This document shows, piece by piece, positions 15,833-25,276 of a DNA stretch of 64,000 nt. Positions within the stretch are counted from its first letter, which is position 1. Every line of letters begins with the position of its first letter. This DNA comes from Ruminiclostridium hungatei. GTDB taxonomy: Bacteria; Bacillota; Clostridia; Acetivibrionales; DSM-1351. The stretch spans positions 1 to 64,000 of the forward strand of contig NZ_MZGX01000011.1 in the NCBI RefSeq assembly GCF_002051585.1, written 5' to 3'. A program made the translations under genes and the position numbers. The notes beneath the pieces were generated by a model that was not told where the DNA came from, did not search any database, and saw only the letters and a list, made by a program, of their open reading frames with translations.

Positions 15833-16243
15833 ATGAAAAAGTTTATATCTGAATTTAAGGAATTCATTTCAAGAGGCAATGTCATTGACCTGGCGGTAGG
15901 TATCATAATCGGTTCTGCATTTACTGCAATTGTAACGTCTCTGGTAAATCAGGTTATAATGCCGGCAATAGGCTTTGTAATAGGAGGGATTAATTTTGAA
16001 GATTTCCGATGGACTCTGGCTGAAAAGTCGGGGGACGCCCCTGAGGTCGCAATATATTTCGGAGCATTTATCCAGCAGATTATCAATTTCATCATAATTT
16101 CTTTTGTGGTGTTTTCCATGGTAAAGCTTATAAATGTCCTGAGAAGAAAGGAAAAAGCGGAAGATAAGCCCGTAGCACCTTCTGCGGAACTTGCAATGCT
16201 GACAGAAATAAGAGATTTGCTCAAGGAGAACAAACTCCGCTGA
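15833..16243 (+). CDS. mscL: Large-conductance mechanosensitive channel MscL
   Basis: A 136-residue inner-membrane channel, normal for the family. The N-terminal amphipathic start MKKFISEFKEFISRGN is followed by the first pore helix (VIDLAVGIIIGSAFTAIVTS), a periplasmic loop, the second helix (FINFIIISFVVFSMVKLIN) and the cytoplasmic C-terminal bundle. It opens under membrane tension to release solutes on osmotic downshift. The ATG at 15833 with AAGGAG upstream is chosen; a longer in-frame start at 15767 adds a leader not seen in the family. Confidence 0.95.
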   Translation: MKKFISEFKEFISRGNVIDLAVGIIIGSAFTAIVTSLVNQVIMPAIGFVIGGINFEDFRWTLAEKSGDAPEVAIYFGAFIQQIINFIIISFVVFSMVKLINVLRRKEKAEDKPVAPSAELAMLTEIRDLLKENKLR

Positions 16244-16266
16244 TACCTGTGGAATAGGTCAAAAGT

Positions 16267-16300
16267 AGGTCAAGGCCGGTTATGAAGCCTTGACCTGTTT
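16267..16300 (+). terminator. Rho-independent terminator of mscL
   Basis: AGGTCAAGGC (16267-16276) pairs perfectly with GCCTTGACCT (16287-16296), then TGTTT. Confidence 0.75.
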
Positions 16301-16340
16301 ACTGGGTAACCGGACTTTTCTCATCCTATATTACTGAAAA

Positions 16341-16607
16341 TCAGAGTTCCTTATATAGAGAATGACCGCTGAGAAGAATTCCCATTCCCCCAAAGGCCGA
16401 TAATACCAGTCCAACTGTCCTGAAATTTGATGTGTTGGATTCGATTATTCTTTCATATTTATTAGTATCAATAAAGCCGCCATTACTTCTCATGGCAGCA
16501 TCTCCAAAACCTTGTCCTATAGCTGCAGAAGATAATATCAGTATAATTCCGATAACAAATACAAGCACCATCACACATAACGAGGCTATAGCTGCGTTCT
16601 TTTTCAT
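16341..16607 (-). CDS. Small membrane protein, 88 residues
   Basis: Not a recognised family. Two hydrophobic helices are clear: residues about 7-28 (ASLCVMVLVFVIGIILILSS) and about 63-82 (GLVLSAFGGMGILLSGHSLY). A hydrophilic loop of about 35 residues lies between them. The ATG at 16607 has a weak GGTGG upstream. The in-frame extension to 16730 covers the upstream terminator and is unlikely to be coding. It lies downstream of the CAP gene but is separated from it by a strong terminator. Confidence 0.6.
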   Translation of the reverse strand: MKKNAAIASLCVMVLVFVIGIILILSSAAIGQGFGDAAMRSNGGFIDTNKYERIIESNTSNFRTVGLVLSAFGGMGILLSGHSLYKEL

Positions 16608-16718
16608 AGAGCCACCATTTTCCTTATGGAGAATTTTTGTACATTTAAGAGAATGATATATTTTATAGGAAGTATTGTCAAGTGAAGGAAGAAAAAACGG
16701 GTAAAGGATAAAAGGAAA

Positions 16719-16762
16719 GGAGCATGGCAAGCTACCTTTTAAAAGTAGTTTGCCATGCTCCC
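16719..16762 (-). terminator. Strong terminator of the CAP-protein gene
   Basis: GGAGCATGGCAA (16719-16730) pairs with TTGCCATGCTCC (16750-16761), with further inner pairing up to a TTTTAAAA centre. On the minus strand it is followed by a T-rich tract. Confidence 0.8.
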
Positions 16763-16786
16763 TTAACGCTGAAATATATATGCTTT

Positions 16787-17737
16787 TTATCCTATAAACT
16801 GCTGTGTCCAGTACAATCTTCCTGCGGAATTCTTGGCAACGCCTACACCGATTTGTGTAAAGGAAGCCTTAAGGATGTTTGCCCTGTGTCCGGGTGAATT
16901 CATCCAGCCGTTCATAACCTGTTCCGGCGAGGTCTGTCCCATTGCGATATTTTCTCCGGCAGTTCTGTAGGTTATTCCAAACCTTTTCATCATATCGAAG
17001 GGTGAGCCGTAAGTTGGTGAATTATGATCGAAATAGTTGTTCTTGGCCATATCCTGTGACTTCAGAGTAGCAACCTTGCCCAGCTCGGAATTTATTTTCA
17101 GGGCTTTCAGACCTGCTTTTGCCCTTTCCTTGTTAACCAGTTCAACTACCTTCTTTTGAAATGCGCTGTAATCCCCGTTTGCAGCAGGTGTAGGCTGCGT
17201 GCTTCCTGCAGGTTTTGTTGCTGCCGGTTTGGCAGAAGGCTTGGCGGCAGTGGTGGAAGCCTTGTTGGAAGTACTGTTGCAGTTGGAATTCTGCACCTTC
17301 TTTGTTAATCCTCCGGCATATGCTTTTAATATCTGATCCAATCCGGTTTTGATGGAATTGGCATTTGGCTGCTGATTAGTGACACTTGTTACGGTAGTGG
17401 CATTTGTGCTGTTCTTGCCGGATGAAACCTTAATTGAGGGCTTTGCACCGGTGGAACATATGCTTTTTATCTGTGGTACGGCATCTGCAGCGGCAGCCTT
17501 TACTTCTTCAACTGCTGTTGGGTTGGCTGCTGCTTCTGCCACAGTGTTTGAAACTGTCTTCTGTACGGTGCTGTTCTTTGCGGCAGCAGTATCTGAAGCT
17601 GTTGCTGTTGCTGTGACACCAGGCGCATATGCTGTCTTTGATCCCCATTCCACAGCATTGCTGTTGAAGGCGAAAATTGATACTATTATTGCAGATGCTG
17701 CAAGAGTTGATATTAATGTTGTTTTTTTGTTATTCAT
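16787..17737 (-). CDS. Secreted CAP/SCP-domain protein (YkwD-like)
   Basis: A 316-residue exported protein. A signal peptide (about 1-28) is followed by a long low-complexity region rich in Ala, Thr, Ser, Lys and Asn (about 35-195), probably a flexible linker near the cell wall. The CAP domain (about 196-316) shows VELVNKERAKAGLKAL, NYFDHNSP, AGENIA and WMNSPGHRANIL, including the His and Glu residues of the CAP cavity. Bacterial YkwD-like proteins are common in spore formers; some are germination- or wall-associated, but the activity is unsettled. It is preceded by AGGAGG and a long leader. Confidence 0.9.
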   Translation of the reverse strand: MNNKKTTLISTLAASAIIVSIFAFNSNAVEWGSKTAYAPGVTATATASDTAAAKNSTVQKTVSNTVAEAAANPTAVEEVKAAAADAVPQIKSICSTGAKPSIKVSSGKNSTNATTVTSVTNQQPNANSIKTGLDQILKAYAGGLTKKVQNSNCNSTSNKASTTAAKPSAKPAATKPAGSTQPTPAANGDYSAFQKKVVELVNKERAKAGLKALKINSELGKVATLKSQDMAKNNYFDHNSPTYGSPFDMMKRFGITYRTAGENIAMGQTSPEQVMNGWMNSPGHRANILKASFTQIGVGVAKNSAGRLYWTQQFIG

Positions 17738-18140
17738 GGTATTACCTCCTTAGTCCTGATTAATTTACGTGTGTTCTTCATGCACATAATCAGCGTTTTT
17801 TGAACGATGCCTCTGTTCAATGGGTTATTCAGCGTAATTTCATCACCTGCCGGGGTATGGGCATTATGTTAACACCGTTGTTCCAGCGAAACAACCCCCC
17901 AATTTATGGCAACCCGCATAAACAAAGGCTTTGGAGTCCTGGAAAAATGGAGGTAACCCGTACAGCCACAGGAATATCCCATTATTAGGTTGACATAAAA
18001 CTAACAAACGGAATTTGTACAAATTGGCAGCAAAGAATCTGAAAATATATATTCAAAAAGCAAAAAAACTGTTTATTCATGGTAAAATGGGGGAATAAAT
18101 GAAAAGAAATTTAATGTGAGGCATTCAAATATAATAGAAG
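17738..18140. other. 403-base intergenic region, divergent leaders of the CAP and ZIP genes
   Basis: No gene is supported here. Seen are the AGGAGG of the CAP gene and a hairpin GTTGTT/AACAAC (about 17878-17896) within a G/C-richer stretch (17840-17960). That stretch could be part of a structured leader for the CAP mRNA. I compared it by eye with c-di-AMP and c-di-GMP riboswitch consensus features and could not match either. Confidence 0.3.
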
Positions 18141-18977
18141 ATGAAGGGCGGTATATTTGTGATGGAATGGTTAAGTAGTCAAAATCATATTTTTCTGGCA
18201 TTGCTGGCAACTCTGATGACCTGGGCCATGACTGCGCTGGGAGCGGCAATGGTGTTCTTTTTCAAGGAAATAAACAGAAGGGTATTAAATACCATGCTGG
18301 GTTTTGCGGCTGGGATAATGATTGCCGCAAGCTTCTGGTCGCTGCTGGCTCCTGCAATAGAAATGGCGGAGGATTCGGCAATTCCTGCCTGGCTTGTGGC
18401 TGCCATAGGTTTTATAGGAGGAGCGGCATTTTTATACCTGGCAGACAGGATAATACCGCATATGCACTTGAATTCCAAAGAGGGAGAGAGCGAGGGCATA
18501 CCTACACATCTGAAGCGGAGCATTCTCCTGGTTTTTTCCATAACATTGCATAACATACCGGAGGGCCTTGCAGTCGGTGTGGCCTTTGGAGCAATTGCAA
18601 ACGGAATAACCGACGGGTCCTTGATGTCTGCGTTGGCCATTGCCATAGGTATCGGGCTGCAGAACTTTCCTGAGGGGGCGGCGGTATCCATACCCCTGAG
18701 ACGTGAAGGACTTTCCCGCAGCAAAAGCTTCTTTTACGGGCAGGCCTCAGGCATCGTCGAGCCCATTGCAGGAGTGCTGGGAGCGGCCCTGGTAATGTTT
18801 GTAAAGCCGGTGCTGCCATACGCCCTGGCATTTGCCGCAGGCGCCATGATATTTGTAGTGGTGGAGGAACTCATACCCGAAGCTCAGAGCGGCTCCCATG
18901 AAAGTACCCATCTGGCGACGGCCGGCTGTATTATCGGTTTTGCAATAATGATGATACTGGACGTTGCCCTTGGATAG
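18141..18977 (+). CDS. ZIP-family divalent metal transporter
   Basis: A 278-residue integral membrane protein of the ZIP family (ZupT/GufA type), with about eight helices. The signature transport motif in helix IV, HNIPEGLAVGVAFG (about residues 140-153), and the matching helix V motif GLQNFPEGAAVSIPL supply the metal-binding His, Asn and Glu residues. It imports zinc or other divalent ions. The start is uncertain: ATG at 18141 (weak AGAAG upstream) or ATG at 18162, which begins MEWLSSQ. The last helix ends MMILDVALG. No metal regulator is adjacent. Confidence 0.9.
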   Translation: MKGGIFVMEWLSSQNHIFLALLATLMTWAMTALGAAMVFFFKEINRRVLNTMLGFAAGIMIAASFWSLLAPAIEMAEDSAIPAWLVAAIGFIGGAAFLYLADRIIPHMHLNSKEGESEGIPTHLKRSILLVFSITLHNIPEGLAVGVAFGAIANGITDGSLMSALAIAIGIGLQNFPEGAAVSIPLRREGLSRSKSFFYGQASGIVEPIAGVLGAALVMFVKPVLPYALAFAAGAMIFVVVEELIPEAQSGSHESTHLATAGCIIGFAIMMILDVALG

Positions 18978-19019
18978 GATTTAATCGCCGGCAATGTATG
19001 AATCCAGGTATTTAAGACC

Positions 19020-19355
19020 GTTAACTTAACCAGTTGTGCTAATTAAAAATGTGATAACAGGAAGAGAATGCTATTCACTCCCGGACAAGCTTGAAATAAA
19101 TGCTTGTATATAACGCTTTTGGCAAAATTGTAATACTCTCTAGCATGCCTTTTTAGCCGCCGCAGCAACTCGGCCATCCAGGCCTCGGGTGCTGCCTAAA
19201 TTGACGTCCTGTCAATTTAACTGCCAAAGCAGCATGCGCAAAGCCTACAATTTCAGCAAAAGCTTTTAATCATACTGCGCATTTCTTTAAAGTCGTCCTC
19301 ACGTGAATTGCAAACTTGCCTCTTAATGACTTTATTAACTGGCACGACGAGTTAA
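19020..19355. repeat. Foldback (MITE-like) element of about 335 bp: two arms of a dispersed repeat around central hairpins
   Basis: The left arm (about 19020-19132) and right arm (about 19246-19355) are imperfect reverse complements. GTTAACT ends, an inner CTTTTGGCAAAATTGTA paired with TACAATTTCAGCAAAAG, and AAATAAATGC/GCATTTCTTT blocks all match. Each arm carries a TTAA-closed stem-loop with RGCAC in the loop. The centre holds a strong hairpin GCAGCAACTCGGCC/GGCCTCGGGTGCTGC (about 19161-19196) and AAATTGAC/GTCAATTT (19198-19217). The right end supplies the TAA stop of the araC-type gene. There is no transposase. Confidence 0.6.
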
Positions 19356-20209
19356 CTGATGACCCTGGAATTTATCCTTTTCTCCGCCGAAGGCGGTATG
19401 CCGTAATATTTCTTGTATAATTTGCTGAAATAGTAGGCATCTTCATAGCCCACGTTTCTGGCAACGGTCTTAATGGGGATATTTCCTGAGTTCAAAAGCT
19501 CATTGGCCTTTGTAAGTCTTATCCTTATAAGGTGGTTGATGGGGGATTCTCCGGTTTCCTCCTTGAATATCTTGGAGATGTAAACGGGGCTCAGGTACAT
19601 ATTGTGGGCAAGTCTGTACAGGGATATGGGTTTCATATAGTTCTGGCTTAAATATTGGAGTATTGTATTTACAATATTGGTTTTCTCCGAGGTTGTTATA
19701 TTCAGCCGGGCTTTATCGGATTTATCCCTGTTGGCATTCATTCCCCTGTACAGCAGGGAGGTCAGCTTAAGAATACTGGCCTTAATCACCAGATCACAAT
19801 AGGGCTCGTTTTTTTCCTGCTCCGACAGGGTTTCATTTATACATTTAAAAATATCGGGCTGAAAAAGAGGCATGGTATAAATGTGCTCGGCATCAGTCTC
19901 AATCATAAAATTGGGGGGGAGGTTCTTAATCTGAAAGTCTCCAAGGGCATAATTGAACTCTTCAATCTGCACTCCGGCAGGAATTTTCTTAAGATGCTTC
20001 ACTCCCGGCCTCATAATGATAATACTGCCCTTGCCTACTTCATAATCCACATCGTCAATTGTATAAGTAAAATTACCGGACAGTATAACCTTTATCTCTG
20101 TGAAATCATGAGAGTGATATTTTAAACTGCTTTCACTGTCGAGCACATGGTTAAACGCGTACAGCAAGGTTGGATTAAAGCATTCGGCTCTCACCTCTGG
20201 CATACACAA
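19352..20209 (-). CDS. AraC-family transcriptional regulator
   Basis: A 285-residue regulator with an N-terminal cupin-like sensor (about 15-100, LKYHSHDFTEIKVILSGNFTY and VGKGSIIIMRPGVKH) and two C-terminal AraC helix-turn-helix motifs (about 185-280, LYRLAHNMYLSPVYISKIFK and IKTVARNVGYEDAYYFSKLY). The TTG at 20209 has AGGAG nine bases upstream; the ATG at 20203 is the alternative. It is divergent from the ABC exporter pair across 281 bases, so it probably controls that operon. Its stop codon lies in the end of the foldback repeat, so its C-terminus may have been trimmed or extended by insertion. Confidence 0.88.
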   Translation of the reverse strand: MCMPEVRAECFNPTLLYAFNHVLDSESSLKYHSHDFTEIKVILSGNFTYTIDDVDYEVGKGSIIIMRPGVKHLKKIPAGVQIEEFNYALGDFQIKNLPPNFMIETDAEHIYTMPLFQPDIFKCINETLSEQEKNEPYCDLVIKASILKLTSLLYRGMNANRDKSDKARLNITTSEKTNIVNTILQYLSQNYMKPISLYRLAHNMYLSPVYISKIFKEETGESPINHLIRIRLTKANELLNSGNIPIKTVARNVGYEDAYYFSKLYKKYYGIPPSAEKRINSRVIS

Positions 20210-20490
20210 AAGAAATCACTCCTATAACTTATCAATTTAAAATAATTCCAATTCCGCCTGTGTACAGTTAAGCAGGGTACAAGGGCAGAAAACAGCAAAT
20301 ATAAACCCGGTATACGGTAACAATTCTATGTTACCATAAAGTCGCATTGATTCCAATCATGAAACATTAACAAAAGTAGAGTGCAACAAAGGATAAAAAT
20401 ATACATCACCAGGTAAAGAATATCTATTTTATAAAAAGACTTACTCATTATAATAGTACTAAGTACAGTCAATAAGGAAGGATACTTTTT

Positions 20491-22236
20491 ATGCAGAATA
20501 TCAAGTGGGTTTGGGGTTATGTCCGGAAATACAAGCTCAGAATATGCGTCAGTCTGATTATGGCCCTGGTTGCATCGGCTCTGAGCATGGTGTCGCCGTA
20601 CGTATCAGGTGTAATAGTTGACAAGGTAATAAGGCAGGGGCAGACAGGGCTGCTTGTGAAGCTGTCTGTATTGATAATGGGTGCCATAATAGCAAAAGCA
20701 ATAATAAGGTTTACTTATCAAATAAGTTTTGAGAAGGTATCCCAGGGTGCATTTATGACAATCAGGGAGAGCATGTACAAAAAACTTCAGGAACTGGATT
20801 TCAAGTTTTTTGATACCACAAGGACCGGGGATATCATGGCTAAAATGACCGGCGATATGGAGACGGTCCGTCATTTTATAGCCTGGGTCATATATATGTC
20901 CTTTGAGAATTCAGTAATATTTCTGTTTGCAGTTATACTGCTTTTCACAATAAACTGGCAGTTCACGCTTATAATGCTGCTGGTAATACCGTTTCTTGCA
21001 TGGGCAGCCATAAAGCTTGCAAGTGAGGTAAGGCCCACCTTTTCAGCTATCAGACAGCAGTTTTCAAGGCTGAATTCGGTGGTTCAGGAAAATATCAGCG
21101 GGAACAGGGTTATAAGGGCCTTTGCAACAGAGAAAATAGAGATAGGAAAGTTTGACAGGGAAAATGAAGCCTACAGGCAGAAAAATATGGATTCTGCAAA
21201 TGTATGGTCCAAGTACCTTCCGATTATTGATTCGCTTGCGGGAACCCTTTCCCTTACAATAATCATTATCGGGGGTATCCTGGCAATTAACAGGCAGATA
21301 ACCCTGGGAGAGCTGGTAACCTTCAACTCAATAATATGGGCTCTCGGCAATCCCATGAAAATGAGCGGTTGGCTCATAAATGACGTTCAGCGCTTCAATG
21401 CCTCCGCCGACAAAATCAGAGAGTTCTTTGACACCGGAACCTCAATCAGCAATGCTGAGAAACCGGCAGAAAATGATATAAAGGGAGTTGTTGAGTTTAA
21501 GAACGTAAGCTTCGGCTATGAGTCAGAAGAAGTTCTCAGGAGCATAAATCTCAAGGTAAATCCCGGGCAGACAATAGCCATCATAGGACCTACCGGTTCA
21601 GGAAAATCCACTCTTGTAAATCTGATATGCAGATTCTATGACTGCTGCCAGGGGGAAATTCTTATCGACGGCGTCAATATAAAGGACATAGACCTTAGAA
21701 ACCTCAGGGAGAAGATAGCTGTGGCCATGCAGGATGTATTCCTGTTTTCGGACACAATCGAAGGAAATATTGCTTACGGTGTGCCGGATGCACCCTATGA
21801 ATCAGTCAAATGGGCTGCCGGAATAGCCGACGCCGACAGTTTTATATCAAACCTGCCCGAAGGCTATGATACCATCATCGGTGAAAGAGGTGTGGGACTG
21901 TCCGGGGGGCAGCGCCAGAGAATAGCACTTGCAAGGGCTATCCTTAAAGATCCCTCAATACTTATACTGGATGATACCACCTCCAGTGTGGATATGGAAA
22001 CCGAGTTCGAAATACATAAGACTTTGAGATCCTTCTATAATAATAAGACAACCTTTATAATCGCCCACAGGATTGCGTCGGTGAAGAATGCCGACAATAT
22101 ACTTGTGTTAAACGGAGGACATATTATAGAGCAGGGCACACATGAGGAACTTTTAAAACAGAAGGGCTATTATTATAATGTTTATCTGACACAGTTCGGA
22201 GATTTTGATGCCGGTACAGTACAGGAGGTGGGCTGA
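20491..22236 (+). CDS. ABC exporter half-transporter with degenerate catalytic Walker B
   Basis: A 581-residue membrane protein: six-helix type I exporter domain (about 1-310) plus ATPase (about 335-575). The Walker A GPTGSGKST and the signature LSGGQRQR are canonical, but the Walker B ends LILDD, with Asp where the catalytic Glu belongs. With its partner, which has the complementary defect, this makes a heterodimer with one consensus and one degenerate ATP site, as in BmrC/D- and TM287/288-type exporters. The substrate is unknown, possibly a drug, lipid or peptide. The stop TGA shares one base with the next ATG. AAGGAAGG precedes the start. Confidence 0.93.
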   Translation: MQNIKWVWGYVRKYKLRICVSLIMALVASALSMVSPYVSGVIVDKVIRQGQTGLLVKLSVLIMGAIIAKAIIRFTYQISFEKVSQGAFMTIRESMYKKLQELDFKFFDTTRTGDIMAKMTGDMETVRHFIAWVIYMSFENSVIFLFAVILLFTINWQFTLIMLLVIPFLAWAAIKLASEVRPTFSAIRQQFSRLNSVVQENISGNRVIRAFATEKIEIGKFDRENEAYRQKNMDSANVWSKYLPIIDSLAGTLSLTIIIIGGILAINRQITLGELVTFNSIIWALGNPMKMSGWLINDVQRFNASADKIREFFDTGTSISNAEKPAENDIKGVVEFKNVSFGYESEEVLRSINLKVNPGQTIAIIGPTGSGKSTLVNLICRFYDCCQGEILIDGVNIKDIDLRNLREKIAVAMQDVFLFSDTIEGNIAYGVPDAPYESVKWAAGIADADSFISNLPEGYDTIIGERGVGLSGGQRQRIALARAILKDPSILILDDTTSSVDMETEFEIHKTLRSFYNNKTTFIIAHRIASVKNADNILVLNGGHIIEQGTHEELLKQKGYYYNVYLTQFGDFDAGTVQEVG

Positions 22237-24020
22237 TGGCAAGAAATAAATATGATATAGATGAAGAATTGGTATCCGTGTTCAGGCTTAAAGACCTTAT
22301 AAGGCTTCTGGGCTACTTGAAGCCCTATAAGCTCACAATGGCAGTAACCGTAATGCTGATGCTGGTCGCCAGCGTGGCAAACCTGCTGGGGCCTGTGCTG
22401 GTACAGGATGCCATTGACAACAGGATACCTGACGGGGATGTAACCGGGCTTGTGGTTTTAGCGGGCATATTTGCGGCAACTCTTGTAATTAATGCCGTCT
22501 GCTTCAAATTCAGGGTCAGGCTCATGTCTACAATAGGCAATAATATTGTGAAAAAGCTAAGGGAGGATATCTTTTACAAGCTGCAGGAGCTTCCCTTTTC
22601 ATACTATGACAGCAGGCCACACGGCAAAATCCTGGTGAGGGTGATAAATTATGTCAATTCCCTCAGCGATTTGCTGTCAAACGGTTTTATAAACTTTATC
22701 ACGGACATGTTCACACTGGTGTGTATTGTGGCATTCATGCTCTTTATAAATGTCAAGCTTACTTTGATAAGCTTGCTGGGGCTCCCGCCGCTTATCATAA
22801 CAATAATGTTCATAAAGAACATACAGAGGAGAAATACCCAGGCTCTCAGCATGAAACAGTCCAATCTCAACGCTTATATACACGAAAGCATATGCGGAGT
22901 GAAGGTCACTCAGTCCTTTGCACGTGAAAAGCAGAATGAGGGAATATTTCACGAGCTGAGCACAGCCTACAGAAAAGCATGGATGAAATTTATCAAATCC
23001 AATTTCATCCTCTGGCCCATAATTGACACCATCTCAACAGGGGGTGTGGTACTGCTGTATTTTGCAGGAATAATGTGGATTCAGGACATATCGGTGGGTG
23101 TACTCATAGCGTTTGTGAGTTATATATGGAGATTCTGGCTGCCCATAACCAACATGGGTAATTTCTATAATGCCATGATTAATGCCATGGCCTACCTGGA
23201 AAGGATATTTGAGACCATAGACGAAAAGCCGGCAATAGCCAACAAGCCTGGTGCAGCCCAAATGCCCCAGGTAAAGGGACGGGTTGAGTTTAAAAATGTG
23301 GGCTTTGCCTATGATGTGGAAGAAGGAAATAAAATACTTGATAATATCAGTTTTGAGTTTGGGCCCGGAAGCACAGTAGCACTGGTAGGCCCCACAGGAG
23401 CGGGAAAGAGCACTGTAATAAACCTGCTGAGCAGATTTTATGATGTTCAGGAGGGAGAAGTATTAATTGATGGAATAAACCTGAAGGATGTAACCTTGAA
23501 TTCCATCAGACGGCAGATGGGTGTGATGCTTCAGGACACCTTCCTTTTCTCGGGAACAGTAATGAGCAATATCAAGTATGCCAGGCCGGAGGCAACCGAC
23601 GAGGAAGCCATACAGGCTGCTAAAACAGTATGCGCCCATGATTTTATTATCAATCTGAAGGATGGCTATGACACTGAAATAAATGAAAGAGGCACCCGCC
23701 TGTCCATCGGGGAAAGGCAGTTGATATCCTTTGCCAGGGCACTGCTTGCAGACCCCCGCATACTTATATTGGACGAAGCTACCTCCAGCATAGACACCAG
23801 AACGGAGCTGGCATTGCAGAACGGCCTGCAAAGGCTTTTGAAAGGCAGGACATCCTTTATAATTGCCCACAGGCTGTCAACAATTAAAAATGCCGACTGC
23901 ATCATGTATATCGACAAAGGGTCAATTGTGGAAAGAGGAACCCATGAGGAGCTGCTTGCCGCAAAGGGTCATTATTACAAGCTGTACAATTCGCAGTTCA
24001 GTGTAATGAAAGCCGTATAG
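22236..24020 (+). CDS. ABC exporter half-transporter with degenerate signature motif
   Basis: A 594-residue partner of the preceding half-transporter, with the same architecture: six-helix domain (about 1-325) and ATPase (about 350-590). The Walker A is GPTGAGKST and the Walker B LILDEATSS has the catalytic Glu. The signature reads LSIGERQ rather than LSGGQ. The two defects fall in the same composite site, which would bind but not efficiently hydrolyse ATP. It overlaps the upstream gene by one base, so subunit synthesis is coupled. Confidence 0.93.
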   Translation: MARNKYDIDEELVSVFRLKDLIRLLGYLKPYKLTMAVTVMLMLVASVANLLGPVLVQDAIDNRIPDGDVTGLVVLAGIFAATLVINAVCFKFRVRLMSTIGNNIVKKLREDIFYKLQELPFSYYDSRPHGKILVRVINYVNSLSDLLSNGFINFITDMFTLVCIVAFMLFINVKLTLISLLGLPPLIITIMFIKNIQRRNTQALSMKQSNLNAYIHESICGVKVTQSFAREKQNEGIFHELSTAYRKAWMKFIKSNFILWPIIDTISTGGVVLLYFAGIMWIQDISVGVLIAFVSYIWRFWLPITNMGNFYNAMINAMAYLERIFETIDEKPAIANKPGAAQMPQVKGRVEFKNVGFAYDVEEGNKILDNISFEFGPGSTVALVGPTGAGKSTVINLLSRFYDVQEGEVLIDGINLKDVTLNSIRRQMGVMLQDTFLFSGTVMSNIKYARPEATDEEAIQAAKTVCAHDFIINLKDGYDTEINERGTRLSIGERQLISFARALLADPRILILDEATSSIDTRTELALQNGLQRLLKGRTSFIIAHRLSTIKNADCIMYIDKGSIVERGTHEELLAAKGHYYKLYNSQFSVMKAV

Positions 24021-24149
24021 GAACAGCGTACTTTACATGTGGCAAATATTGAATTATGATATAAATAAAATAAATTTTGGAAGTTAAGCTACAGACCACT
24101 GGTTCAAATATTTTATTTAAATATTCATACATTGGGGAGGAACAAGATA

Positions 24150-25214
24150 GTGAGCATTACTAGAAAATTTTTCGGTACTTTGCCAGACGGCACACAAGCA
24201 GACCTTTTCACCCTGACAAATTTAAAAAATGTGTCGGTGGATATTACAAATTTCGGAGGAATAATAGTAGCTGTTTCCGTGCCGGACAAAAGCGGCAATA
24301 TGGACGATGTAACACTTGGCTACGACAGTCTTGACAAATATCTGGAGAATCCCGCTTACCTGGGAGCCGTAATAGGAAGGCATGCAAACAGAATAGAAGA
24401 TGCAAGCTTTGAGCTTAACGGCAAAGTATATGAGCTTGTGAAAAATGATGGAGAAAATCATTTGCACGGAGGAATAACCGGTTTTCACAATGTAGTATGG
24501 AAGGCTGAGACCATTGCTGGAAACGGTTGTGAAAAGCTTGTGCTCACCCACACCAGTCCGGACGGAGAAGAAAATTATCCGGGAAACCTTGATGTCAGGG
24601 TGGAGTATTCTCTGACCGGAGATAACGAACTGGTAATCGACTATTCTGCGGTTACCGACAAGGATACTGTTATAAATCTTACAAACCACGCCTATTTCAA
24701 TCTTGGGGGCCATAGCTCGGGAGATGCGCTGAAGCATCAGCTATATATAAATGCGGACAGCTTCACTCCTGTGGATGATGAGTGCATTCCCACAGGGGAA
24801 ATAAGAAGTGTCAAGGGAACGGTGATGGATTTTACCACCCTCAAGTATTTTGCCGAAGGCATCAGCAGTGAAGATATCCAGATAGTCAACGGCAGCGGCT
24901 ACGACCACAACTGGGTGTTGAATACAAAGGGAAATCTGAAGGGGGTGGCTGCGGAGCTGTATCATCCTCAGAGCGGGCGCCTTATGCAGGTATTCACTAC
25001 CAAGCCCGGAGTGCAGTTTTACTCTGGAAATCATCTCAGCAAGGAAGAGGATATCATAGGAAAAGGCGACACCGTATATTGCAAAAGAAGCGGGTTGTGC
25101 CTGGAAACACAGTATTTCCCCAATGCAATGAAACACAAGCATTTTCCGTCACCTGTCCTGAAGGCGGGAGATAAATACCGTCATACTACCATATACAAAT
25201 TCGGAATCAGATAA
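24150..25214 (+). CDS. galM: Aldose 1-epimerase (galactose mutarotase)
   Basis: A 354-residue cytoplasmic enzyme that interconverts alpha and beta anomers of galactose and glucose. Family markers are seen: GAVIGRHANRIEDASFELNG near the start, LHGGITGFHNVVW, TNHAYFNLGGH with the catalytic His, and LETQYFPNAMKH carrying the catalytic Glu near the C-terminus. The GTG at 24150 is chosen because GGGGAGG (24134-24140) is nine bases upstream. The TTG at 24132 overlaps that site. It lies 129 bases after the ABC exporter and is not next to other Leloir genes. Confidence 0.93.
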   Translation: MSITRKFFGTLPDGTQADLFTLTNLKNVSVDITNFGGIIVAVSVPDKSGNMDDVTLGYDSLDKYLENPAYLGAVIGRHANRIEDASFELNGKVYELVKNDGENHLHGGITGFHNVVWKAETIAGNGCEKLVLTHTSPDGEENYPGNLDVRVEYSLTGDNELVIDYSAVTDKDTVINLTNHAYFNLGGHSSGDALKHQLYINADSFTPVDDECIPTGEIRSVKGTVMDFTTLKYFAEGISSEDIQIVNGSGYDHNWVLNTKGNLKGVAAELYHPQSGRLMQVFTTKPGVQFYSGNHLSKEEDIIGKGDTVYCKRSGLCLETQYFPNAMKHKHFPSPVLKAGDKYRHTTIYKFGIR

Positions 25215-25219
25215 AAAAC

Positions 25220-25247
25220 AAAAGCCCCTGGACAAAACCAGGGGTTT
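25220..25247. terminator. Bidirectional terminator between galM and the zinc-ribbon gene
   Basis: CCCCTGG (25225-25231) pairs with CCAGGGG (25238-25244), with A-rich bases before and TTT after, so it can serve the convergent genes. Confidence 0.75.
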
Positions 25248-25276
25248 AATTGTTGTAATGCGATTGAAGTACAAAC

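Noticed and set aside
17800-17988. 62-codon open frame between the CAP and ZIP genes
   Set aside because: No ribosome binding site, and it falls in the presumed leader region of the CAP gene.
17760-18000. Possible c-di-AMP riboswitch before the CAP-domain gene
   Set aside because: Such riboswitches often precede wall-protein genes, but I could not match the conserved core by eye on either strand.
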